Assembly (NCBI GenBank): GCA_937138955.1
Contig: CAKZPJ010000502.1
Coordinates: 1 to 10,500 of the forward strand
DNA length: 10,500 bases
Direction of reading: 5' to 3'
Origin: an uncultured Flammeovirgaceae bacterium
GTDB taxonomy: Bacteria; Bacteroidota; Bacteroidia; Cytophagales; Cyclobacteriaceae
The position numbers and the translations under genes were made by a program. Below the pieces are notes generated by a model. It ran no database searches. It was not told the DNA's origin and was given only the letters and a program-made list of their open reading frames with translations. Positions 1 through 6,146 of this stretch are shown piece by piece. How positions within the stretch are numbered: position 1 is the first letter of the stretch; each line of letters starts with the position of its first letter.

Positions 1-201
1 TGTATCGTCAACGGTCCCGGTGAAATGGCGGATGCTGATTACGGCTACGTGGGCTCGGGTAAAGGAAAAATTACCCTGTACCGGGGGCAGGATGTTGTTA
101 AACGTAGTGTACCTTCCGAGCAAGCGGTTGATGAACTGATTGAGCTAATCCGGGAAGATGATAATTGGATTGAACCCGAAGTACTACCAGTGCAACAATA
201 G
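1..201 (+). CDS. ispG: 4-hydroxy-3-methylbut-2-enyl diphosphate synthase, C-terminal end (partial)
   Basis: This is the last 66 codons of a gene that begins left of the window, ending at TAG 199-201. IspG (GcpE) reductively converts the cyclic diphosphate MEcPP to HMBPP, the penultimate step of the cytoplasmic MEP isoprenoid pathway. The fragment opens with CIVNGPGE, the hallmark of the C-terminal [4Fe-4S] domain. By alignment with E. coli IspG (ligands Cys270, Cys273, Cys305, Glu312), the first Cys here matches Cys305 and the Glu eight residues in matches Glu312. The other two Cys ligands lie outside. The following [16 protein letters not shown] stretch is the usual continuation. Bacteroidota typically carry the long IspG form with an extra inserted domain, but that part cannot be seen here. 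The stop codon abuts the stop of the convergent gene at 202. Identification is confident; only the N-terminal architecture is unknown. Confidence 0.92.
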   Translation, partial: CIVNGPGEMADADYGYVGSGKGKITLYRGQDVVKRSVPSEQAVDELIELIREDDNWIEPEVLPVQQ

Positions 202-1323
202 TTATTTCGGATCATTTGCCGAAACCTCCGCGGGTGGCGATGACTGTTGCCTTTGAATCTCTTTATCAAATGCTTCGGAAATAGCCTCACCAATAGATTC
301 AAAAACTGATTGCTGCTGATTCTCAGCCTTCTCGGTATATTGCTGTTGAATTGGAATGCGCCCCATCGATTGGTCGCCATCCGTTTGCAAAATCTGAAGA
401 CCCATACCCGCTATTAGCTCCCAACTTTTATTAAAAAGTCCTTCGCCGGAGTTGGAACCCGATCCAAACTCAACTACTTCAATATTTCGTAAATCAGGTC
501 GGATGTAGCCTTCAATCAATCCGTTGTTCACTTCAAGCTCCGAAGCAATATCCAGTTTCCCCTCGTTCATACTGATTCCGGTATATGCCTCAAAGAAGTC
601 GTTTAAAGCCGGCAGATCAATACTTTTAATGGTTAGGTCAGACACAAAGGCAGGGCGGTCCGGCAGCAAATCCATCTCGGTATCTAACGTAAGCTTTCCA
701 TTTCCAGTAGTCGTTCCCTCTACCTGCAACGAAGCCGGAAACTGCTGCGAGCCTTGGGGTTGATTGGAGATATTTTTCCCGTTAATAGTAAGATCGGTCA
801 AGGAAGCAGTCAGTGGTGGATCGGTAGAAGTATCTCTAAAATACACCTTTCCCTGCACAATTCGTAAGCTGTCAACTGTGAAATGAGGTATCTTGCTTGA
901 TTTTTTGGAGCTAGATGAATCTGATACTGAAGCTAGTAACCGACGAGGAATTGAATGATAGTAAGACTCCTGATCCTCAGATTGAGCGGACTGGCTCGTT
1001 TCGTAGTTGTATTCCGCGTTTTTTAAGTAAACATCGCCAACTAATGTTTTCTGTAACAAATGCTTCCAGCGCAAGTCTACAAAAATAGTGTCCGCTGAAA
1101 ATAGAGGCTGCCCCTCCTGATCGTCGCGCCGATAGATTTTCGTATCTATGATGTGGACAGCCGCTTTCCACAAATTAACATCTACGCTACGAACCGCACC
1201 CTGGATAGCTTGGGCTTTACTTAACCGACGGTTTACAATAGTTTCCGCTACGGGATCAGCCGCAATTACTATTGCGATGATTAAAATACCGAGAATAGCT
1301 AGGATGGTGGTTAAGGTTTTCAT
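202..1323 (-). CDS. membrane-anchored AsmA/DUF748-like envelope protein
   Basis: The 373-aa product starts with a short charged tip and one hydrophobic segment (about residues 6-22), then a long hydrophilic region, so it is probably anchored in the inner membrane facing the periplasm. Residues 36-110 and 148-285 have the alternating short beta-strand style of AsmA/DUF748 proteins: 'VDSLRIVQGKVYFRD' (150-164), 'LTDLTINGKNI' (175-185), 'IDLPALNDFFEAYTGI' (235-250) followed by 'NEGKLDIASELEV' (253-265). The segment around 110-145 is Ser/Gln-rich and looks like a linker. The C-terminal ~50 residues are Gln-rich and polar. AsmA-family proteins are linked to outer-membrane assembly or lipid transport, but a role here is only inferred. 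At 373 aa it is short for the family. The ATG at 1323 is chosen because the hydrophobic segment follows at once. It is transcribed away from the 467-aa gene across a 125-bp gap and converges on ispG. Confidence 0.6.
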   Translation of the reverse strand: MKTLTTILAILGILIIAIVIAADPVAETIVNRRLSKAQAIQGAVRSVDVNLWKAAVHIIDTKIYRRDDQEGQPLFSADTIFVDLRWKHLLQKTLVGDVYLKNAEYNYETSQSAQSEDQESYYHSIPRRLLASVSDSSSSKKSSKIPHFTVDSLRIVQGKVYFRDTSTDPPLTASLTDLTINGKNISNQPQGSQQFPASLQVEGTTTGNGKLTLDTEMDLLPDRPAFVSDLTIKSIDLPALNDFFEAYTGISMNEGKLDIASELEVNNGLIEGYIRPDLRNIEVVEFGSGSNSGEGLFNKSWELIAGMGLQILQTDGDQSMGRIPIQQQYTEKAENQQQSVFESIGEAISEAFDKEIQRQQSSPPAEVSANDPK

Positions 1324-1434
1324 AAAGTTAGGCTCAGGTTAAAAAAGCATCACTGTATTCGGGCTAGCAAAAAACAATAAGACTAGCTGATGCGATATAT
1401 ATGGTAAACCCTACCTAGTGAGTAATGTTACCTT

Positions 1435-1443
1435 AGAAGAAGG
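1435..1443 (+). promoter_or_regulatory. Shine-Dalgarno-like ribosome binding site
   Basis: The purine run AGAAGAAGG lies 5 bases before the ATG at 1449. It supports that start for the 467-aa gene. The other starts in this window (1323, 2889, 4520, 6139, 8624, 9271) have no comparable purine run, as is usual in Bacteroidota, so this site stands out. Function is inferred from position and composition only. Confidence 0.45.
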
Positions 1444-1448
1444 CCCCT

Positions 1449-2852
1449 ATGAAAAACGACCGCACTCCGTCAACCAAAGAGAAAGCACTGGCTCTAAACT
1501 TAGATCGCAGCATCTACGGAACCTTAGCGGAGATCGGAGCAGGTCAAGAAACGGCTGCAAACTTCTTCAAAGTAGGTAGCGCTTCAGGAACTATTGCTAA
1601 AACCATGTCGGCCTACGATATGAAGTTTAGCGATGAAATCTACGGAAAAACCAAACGCTACGTTAGTGAAGAACGTCTAGCGGGAATGCTACGGCACGAA
1701 ATGCGCCTGGTTCGGGCTCGTCTTTCAGAAATCGCCTCAAATACTAAATTTTTCGCCTTCGCCAATACGGTAGAAACACTTAATTACCACAAAACCAATC
1801 AGGGGCACGGCTGGCTGGGCTTACGGTTTCAGTGCGAACCGCAGGGTGGTATGAATGAGTGCATAATTCACGTACTACTGTACGATAATGAAGCCAGCTT
1901 ACAGCAACAAGCATTAGGAGTGTTGGGAGTGAACTTAATTTACGCTTGCACCACCATGTCAGACCCGCAGGAGATGATGTTATCATTAGCGGATAATCTG
2001 GCTAGCGATCGAATGGAAATTGATTTCTTCCGGCTTACTGGCCCAGACTTTGTTTCGGTCGACAATCGCTTGATGGCACTTAAACTGGTAAAGAACGGAC
2101 TAAGTCGAGCCACCATGTTTGATGCTGACGGTAATGTACTACAACCACAGGAGGCCCTCTATAAAAAGAATGTGATGATTTTACGGGGCCGCTTTCGTCC
2201 GGTCACCCACGTGAATATGGATATGCTCCACGCCGGTTTACAGGCTTTTCGCGAGGCAGAACCAATTGAAGAGGAAAACCTGATCCGTATCTCAGAGCTA
2301 ACACTACATAGCCTTACTGATGATGCCAAAATCGACGATACTGATTTTCTTCATCGAGTAGATATCTTAAGCTCGCTAGGTCAGAAAGTAATGGTATCTG
2401 ATTACCAACGCTATTACTCACTTGCTAGCTATATTTCCAGAGTCACTCGGGGCAAAATTGCTATTGTATTAGGAATTAGAAGTTTGCAACAGCTGTTTGA
2501 TGAAGCCTACTACCACGATCTGAGTGGGGGGATTTTGGAAGCTTTCGGAACGTTATTTAAGCGGAACCTTCGGTTGTACGTATATCCGGCTTGTCATGCC
2601 AAAACCCAACAACTTATGTGCATTGATGACCTAGAACTTCCCAAACACTTGGTCAAGCTTTACCAGTATTTGTGCGAAAGTGATCAGATTGTAGATGTGC
2701 AGCCTACTAGTGAAGCCAATCTTTCTATTTACAGTGACGATGTGCTGGCGATGATCCGTTCGGGACAGGCCGGTTGGGAAAAAATGGTACCACCGGAAGT
2801 ATCGGAAGCAATCAAGACCAAAGAGCTATTTGATTATCAGGAAGCGAATTGA
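1449..2852 (+). CDS. conserved soluble protein of unknown function (467 aa)
   Basis: I do not recognise a characterised function. The protein has no signal peptide and no membrane segment, so it is probably cytoplasmic. Its N-terminus looks strongly constrained: 'KALALNLDRSIYGTLAEIGAGQE' region (12-34), then 'FFKVGSASGTIAKTMSAYDM' (39-58) and 'FSDEIYG' (60-66). The Gly-rich GAGQE and SASGTIAKT stretches could form ligand-binding loops, but no complete P-loop or Rossmann pattern is present. The middle (150-260) mixes helices and strands and includes 'MILRGRFRPVTHVNMDML' (243-260). The C-terminal half contains 'GKIAIVLGIRSLQQLFDE' (335-352) and Cys382 and Cys391. I recall similar proteins in other bacteria carrying unreliable automatic names such as TonB-dependent receptor or nucleotide adenylyltransferase. 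Nothing here supports either: there is no plug, barrel or HxGH motif. The ATG is supported by a purine-rich site. The sulfatase gene follows after 36 bp on the same strand, so co-transcription is possible. Confidence 0.75.
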   Translation: MKNDRTPSTKEKALALNLDRSIYGTLAEIGAGQETAANFFKVGSASGTIAKTMSAYDMKFSDEIYGKTKRYVSEERLAGMLRHEMRLVRARLSEIASNTKFFAFANTVETLNYHKTNQGHGWLGLRFQCEPQGGMNECIIHVLLYDNEASLQQQALGVLGVNLIYACTTMSDPQEMMLSLADNLASDRMEIDFFRLTGPDFVSVDNRLMALKLVKNGLSRATMFDADGNVLQPQEALYKKNVMILRGRFRPVTHVNMDMLHAGLQAFREAEPIEEENLIRISELTLHSLTDDAKIDDTDFLHRVDILSSLGQKVMVSDYQRYYSLASYISRVTRGKIAIVLGIRSLQQLFDEAYYHDLSGGILEAFGTLFKRNLRLYVYPACHAKTQQLMCIDDLELPKHLVKLYQYLCESDQIVDVQPTSEANLSIYSDDVLAMIRSGQAGWEKMVPPEVSEAIKTKELFDYQEAN

Positions 2853-2888
2853 TAATTTGCATTACGCTACTATCAACTTCCTGTTTTT

Positions 2889-4382
2889 ATGATAAAGAAT
2901 TCTCTGCTGTCTCTTTTCGCTTTACTCATCCTACTAACGCAGTTCAGTTGTTCTCCAGCCAGCGAGAAACCAACTCAGCTACCTCCGCCTAATATTGTGT
3001 TTCTGTTTGCTGATGACATGACGTATACCGCAATTCAGGCTTTGGGAAATGATGAAATAGAAACTCCCAATCTGGATAAGTTGGTTCACCAAGGAACAAC
3101 CTTTACCCACACCTACAACATGGGCGGCTGGAACGGAGCGGTATGCGTTGCCTCCCGCAGTATGATGATTTCGGGACGATCAATCTGGCGCGCTAATCAA
3201 TTTAAAGATCAGTGGCAGCAGAACGACTCGCTGGCATTAGCCCAAACCTGGGGTAACTTAATGGAACAACAGGGTTACAATACCTACCTAACGGGCAAAT
3301 GGCACGTAGCGGCTAACCCTGACTCAGTATTTCAAACGGTGCGCCATGTGCGTCCCGGTATGCCCGGCGATTTTCGTAGCCAGGGTTCGTTTGATAGCCC
3401 CGAAACGATGCCACTAGGGTATAACCGACCTAAAAGTGAGCAGGACACATCCTGGTCGCCTTACGATACAGCAATGGGTGGTTTTTGGGAAGGAGGTCAG
3501 CACTGGAGCGAAGTACTGCGAGATGATGCTATCGATTTTCTGGATAGTGCTACTGCCAACCCTGATCCGTTTTTTATGTACTTAGCATTCAACGCTCCGC
3601 ATGATCCTCGGCAAGCACCGAAGGAGTTTGTAGATCGCTACCCCTTAGACAGTATCTCGTTGCCCGCAAGTTGGCTGCCCCGCTACCCCTACGATGAAGA
3701 TATTGGTTTAGGAGCCAAGCTTCGCGATGAAGCCCTCGCTCCTTTCCCCCGGACTGAATACGCCACAAAGGTGCATATGCAGGAGTACTACGCAATCATC
3801 ACGCACCTAGATGAGCAAATAGGTAAAATTCTGGATGCTCTGGAAGCCAGCGGAAAAATGGAGAACACCTATATTTTCTTCTCGGCTGATCACGGATTAT
3901 CGGTAGGTCGGCACGGCCTACTAGGTAAACAGAATATGTACGATCATAGCGTTCGGGTACCACTTATGATGGTAGGGCCAAGTATTCCAGCCAATCAGGA
4001 AATAGATACCGACGTATATTTACAAGATATTATGGCAACTAGTTTAGAGTTAGCCAATATTCAAAAACCCGACTACGTAGATTTTAATAGCTTTCTGGGG
4101 TTAGCCACTGGCGAATCTACTACGGGAGCGTATGATGCTATTTACGGTAGTTACATTAACTACCAGCGTATGATTCGCAAAGATGGAATGAAGCTAATTG
4201 TGTACCCCGACATCAATCAGGTGCTATTGTACGATCTGAAACAAGACCCATACGAAACAACCAACTTAGCCGATGACCCAGCGTATACTGATCAGGTAGC
4301 CAGTTTATTTCAAGATTTACAGGCACTACAGCAGCAGTACGCTGATACATTAGATCTAGAACCGGTGTATAACCAATTATGA
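2889..4382 (+). CDS. type I formylglycine-dependent sulfatase, lipoprotein
   Basis: The 497-aa product hydrolyses a sulfate ester; the substrate cannot be told from sequence. Residues 1-20 are a hydrophobic leader ending in QFS before Cys21, a lipoprotein-type (signal peptidase II) site followed by a polar linker. The alkaline-phosphatase/sulfatase core begins at 'NIVFLFADDMT' (35-45), with metal ligands Asp42 and Asp43. The nucleophile motif is 'CVASR' (86-90) followed by 'SMMISGR', a Cys-type site with Ala in place of the common Pro. Cys86 would need conversion to formylglycine before export. Further signatures are 'TGKWH' (135-139), 'NAPHDP' (235-240, His238), 'FSADHG' (331-336, metal ligands Asp334 and His335) and 'RHGLLGK' with Lys347. 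All expected catalytic positions appear present, and the length is normal for the family. No maturase (anSME/FGE), SusC/SusD pair or glycoside hydrolase is adjacent, so this is not an evident polysaccharide locus. Polysaccharide or choline-ester sulfates are both possible. Confidence 0.93.
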   Translation: MIKNSLLSLFALLILLTQFSCSPASEKPTQLPPPNIVFLFADDMTYTAIQALGNDEIETPNLDKLVHQGTTFTHTYNMGGWNGAVCVASRSMMISGRSIWRANQFKDQWQQNDSLALAQTWGNLMEQQGYNTYLTGKWHVAANPDSVFQTVRHVRPGMPGDFRSQGSFDSPETMPLGYNRPKSEQDTSWSPYDTAMGGFWEGGQHWSEVLRDDAIDFLDSATANPDPFFMYLAFNAPHDPRQAPKEFVDRYPLDSISLPASWLPRYPYDEDIGLGAKLRDEALAPFPRTEYATKVHMQEYYAIITHLDEQIGKILDALEASGKMENTYIFFSADHGLSVGRHGLLGKQNMYDHSVRVPLMMVGPSIPANQEIDTDVYLQDIMATSLELANIQKPDYVDFNSFLGLATGESTTGAYDAIYGSYINYQRMIRKDGMKLIVYPDINQVLLYDLKQDPYETTNLADDPAYTDQVASLFQDLQALQQQYADTLDLEPVYNQL

Positions 4383-4388
4383 GAGAGA

Positions 4389-4454
4389 CCGGAAGTCGGT
4401 GTCAGAAGACCAGAAAATATGACCAGTGACCAGCTTGCCCCAGACGACTTCCGG
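4389..4454. repeat. 10-bp perfect inverted repeat with 46-nt spacer
   Basis: CCGGAAGTCG at 4389-4398 is the exact reverse complement of CGACTTCCGG at 4445-4454. The left arm starts 6 bp after the sulfatase stop codon. In RNA it could form a 10-bp GC-rich stem around a 46-nt loop. No T-run follows on the + strand (the next bases are GGTGACCAG), so it does not look like a classical intrinsic terminator. It could be a weak terminator, an mRNA-stabilising 3' structure, or a remnant of a repeat element. Confidence 0.55.
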
Positions 4455-4467
4455 GGTGACCAGTGAC
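4407..4467. repeat. degenerate TGACCAG heptamer repeats
   Basis: The heptamer TGACCAG occurs in tandem at 4420-4426 and 4427-4433 and again at 4457-4463, where it is followed by TGAC. A variant AGACCAG lies at 4407-4413. The 10-mer GACCAGTGAC is therefore present twice (4421-4430, 4458-4467). The stretch sits in the 137-bp gap between the sulfatase gene and the next gene and partly inside the inverted repeat. Just downstream the style changes to AACC-ending phrases of 8-9 bp (to 4500, 4508 and 4517) running up to the next start codon. Confidence 0.6.
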
Positions 4468-4519
4468 AATTTAACAATCCCGGAACTCATCCGGAAAACC
4501 ATTTAACCAATCTAACCTT

Positions 4520-5113
4520 ATGAAAACGCACTTGCTTATCTTTCTTTTTATCGGCATTACCTTCTCCTGTGTAGGACAAGAGTCAATTCCTAACCCCGAG
4601 TTACAGATCAAGAATGCAGTACTAGCCGCCCCAGAAGAACTGCGGGGTGAGGCAATGGTTTACGGCTTCAACGGAGATGGCGAACTGGTGATGTTACGTG
4701 AGGGCATTAACGATATGGTGTGTATTGCTGATGATCCCAGCCGGAAAGGGTTTAGCGCATCTTGCTACCATCGCGATTTAGAACCCTTCATGCAACGAGG
4801 ACGTGATCTGAAGAAGGAGGGGAAGTCTACCCAGGAAATATTTGATATGCGGGAAAACGAAGTAAAAGCCGGTGACCTCAACATGCCCGAAGACCCTGCT
4901 ACGCTATATGTACTTAGTGCTCCTGAAGAGCGTTACAACGCTGAAAACGGTGAAGTGACTGAGCCTGACTTTCGCTACGTAGTCTATATTCCCTACGCCA
5001 CTGCGGCCAGCACTGGCCTACCACTTAGTCCCGAAGCTCCCGGAATGCCCTGGATTATGGACCCCGGCACCCATCGCGCCCACATTATGATTAATCCACC
5101 AAAGAAAGAATGA
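4520..5113 (+). CDS. small exported protein of unknown function (197 aa)
   Basis: Residues 1-16 are a short hydrophobic leader (KTHLLIFLFIGITFS) before Cys17. The protein is therefore either a lipoprotein anchored at Cys17 or is cut by signal peptidase I near 'VGQ' (18-20). The mature part is about 175 aa without further membrane segments. Two more cysteines, Cys68 and Cys82, could pair as a disulfide. Distinctive blocks are 'EAMVYGFNGDGELVMLREG' (44-62), 'SCYHRDLEPFMQRGRDL' (81-97) and 'MPWIMDPGTHRAHIMI' (176-191). His84, His185 and His188, with the nearby acidic residues, could bind a metal, but this is inference. I recognise no named domain. The gene lies 137 bp after the sulfatase on the same strand, with no promoter I can defend, and it is bounded on both sides by repeat-rich DNA. 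The ATG at 4520 is preferred because the leader begins there. Confidence 0.78.
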   Translation: MKTHLLIFLFIGITFSCVGQESIPNPELQIKNAVLAAPEELRGEAMVYGFNGDGELVMLREGINDMVCIADDPSRKGFSASCYHRDLEPFMQRGRDLKKEGKSTQEIFDMRENEVKAGDLNMPEDPATLYVLSAPEERYNAENGEVTEPDFRYVVYIPYATAASTGLPLSPEAPGMPWIMDPGTHRAHIMINPPKKE

Positions 5114-5317
5114 AAAGAAAAATGTGGGATGTGGGATGTACAGGTTGGAAGACGGAAGTTAAGAAGATAATGATTAATGAACAGTTGGCGAGGAGCTGGG
5201 AGCTTGGGACTGACTAACGATTAATGAGTGATAAATAATGTCTAAAAACCTGTCACTTTCAACCTTCTAACCCAGTAACCAAATCAGCAATTGAGCCATT
5301 GAACCATTTGGCAAGTC
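5114..5317. repeat. intergenic tract of short degenerate tandem phrases
   Basis: No gene is seen in these 204 bp between two convergent genes. The tract is a patchwork of short near-repeats. TGTGGGA is in tandem at 5123-5129 and 5130-5136. AGCTGGG at 5194-5200 is followed by AGCTTGGG at 5201-5208. GATTAATGA occurs at 5172-5180 and 5219-5227. TTCAACC, TTCTAACC and CAGTAACC run end to end over 5258-5280. ATTGAGCC and ATTGAACC are in tandem at 5290-5305. CCAAAT (5279-5284) and ATTTGG (5306-5311) with CAAT (5288-5291) and ATTG (5298-5301) allow an imperfect stem-loop beyond the cheR stop, without a T-run. The tract may be decayed tandem-repeat DNA; any function is unknown. Confidence 0.55.
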
Positions 5318-6139
5318 CTATATCTTCTGAAAAATTTTTGCATCCAGGTTAATAAAGTAATACTTACTTTTATCGATAAGCGGTACTAGTGCGTCGTAGA
5401 AACCGATGATCAGATACCCTCCATCGTTAAGATGTTGATGAAACTGCTCAAGCAGATTGATCTTCGCCTTATTGTCGAAATAGATCATTACGTTGCGACA
5501 AAAAATAATATCGAACTTACCGGGGGGTGGTTCACTAATTAAGTTATGGTGACGAAAGTCTACATGATCAACTAATTGACTATTCATCACTCCATCAGCT
5601 CCGTCCCGTTGATAATACTTCTCAAACGACCCTAGTGGGTTATATCCTCGATAATTTTTTCCGTATTCAGCAAGTTTCAGGTGATAGTACTTTCCCTGTT
5701 GGGCTTCGGCAATGGCGGCATCGCTAATATCAGTAGCTATTGCTTTACTTTTAGACTGGAATCCACTTTCCTGAAGTACAACTCCCATCGTATATACCTC
5801 TTCTCCCGATGAGCATCCAGCGTGCCATATACTGATTTCGCTCTTAGTAGCCAGCTTATTCAGAATATCCGTTTTCAGTGCTCTCCACATTATTGGATCC
5901 CTAAACATAGCGGTAAGTCCTACCGATACCTCGTCCATAAATCGGTGTACGAACAACTGATCTTTTAGTAGCTTTACCCAGAGATTATGCACCGTTTCTA
6001 ACTTAAGCACACTGATGCAGCGGTCTACCCGCCGTTTGAGGGAAGTCGGCTCATAGCAGGTAAAATCAATACCGTATCGGCGCAGTATGGCACTCGTTAG
6101 CGATTTTAATTCTTCGTCTGTAATCTGAGTAGCTGGCAT
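5318..6139 (-). CDS. cheR: CheR-type protein-glutamate O-methyltransferase
   Basis: The 273-aa product is the length of a stand-alone CheR. CheR uses S-adenosylmethionine to methylate glutamates in the cytoplasmic helices of chemoreceptors and so sets adaptation. The N-terminal helical domain (about 1-80) holds the basic 'SLKRRVDRC' (33-41) and 'GLTAMFRD' (74-81), equivalent to the family's NxTxFFRD with Asn and one Phe replaced. The SAM-binding domain shows 'WHAGCSSGEE' (105-114), 'ATDIS' (135-139, Asp137 expected to contact the cofactor) and 'FCRNVMIYF' (213-221). The beta-subdomain insertion lies around 150-195. It is the last gene of the operon, 7 bp after the GAF/PAS gene, and its ATG has no Shine-Dalgarno sequence. 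No receptor with an MCP signalling domain is encoded in the window, so the methyl acceptor is not identified. Confidence 0.93.
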   Translation of the reverse strand: MPATQITDEELKSLTSAILRRYGIDFTCYEPTSLKRRVDRCISVLKLETVHNLWVKLLKDQLFVHRFMDEVSVGLTAMFRDPIMWRALKTDILNKLATKSEISIWHAGCSSGEEVYTMGVVLQESGFQSKSKAIATDISDAAIAEAQQGKYYHLKLAEYGKNYRGYNPLGSFEKYYQRDGADGVMNSQLVDHVDFRHHNLISEPPPGKFDIIFCRNVMIYFDNKAKINLLEQFHQHLNDGGYLIIGFYDALVPLIDKSKYYFINLDAKIFQKI

Positions 6140-6146
6140 AAATTAC

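Noticed and set aside
45..380. Minus-strand open frame of 111 codons overlapping ispG and the AsmA-like gene
   Set aside because: It overlaps two better supported genes, has a basic, Ser/Arg-rich composition typical of a shadow frame, and shows no domain pattern.
524..763. Plus-strand open frame of 79 codons inside the AsmA-like gene
   Set aside because: It is antisense to a coherent longer gene and has no recognisable motif; it is most likely a by-product of the opposite strand's codons.
1324..1448. Bacteroidota-type promoters (TTG ... TAnnTTTG) in the divergent gap
   Set aside because: The best match, TACCTTAG at 1429-1436, has a mismatch and no convincing upstream element at the right distance, and it overlaps the ribosome binding site. 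No promoter is claimed.
5114..5317. CRISPR array or intrinsic terminator in the repeat-rich gap
   Set aside because: The repeated words are only 7-9 bp, vary from copy to copy and have no spacers of uniform length. The possible stem-loop at 5279-5311 is imperfect and not followed by a T-run.
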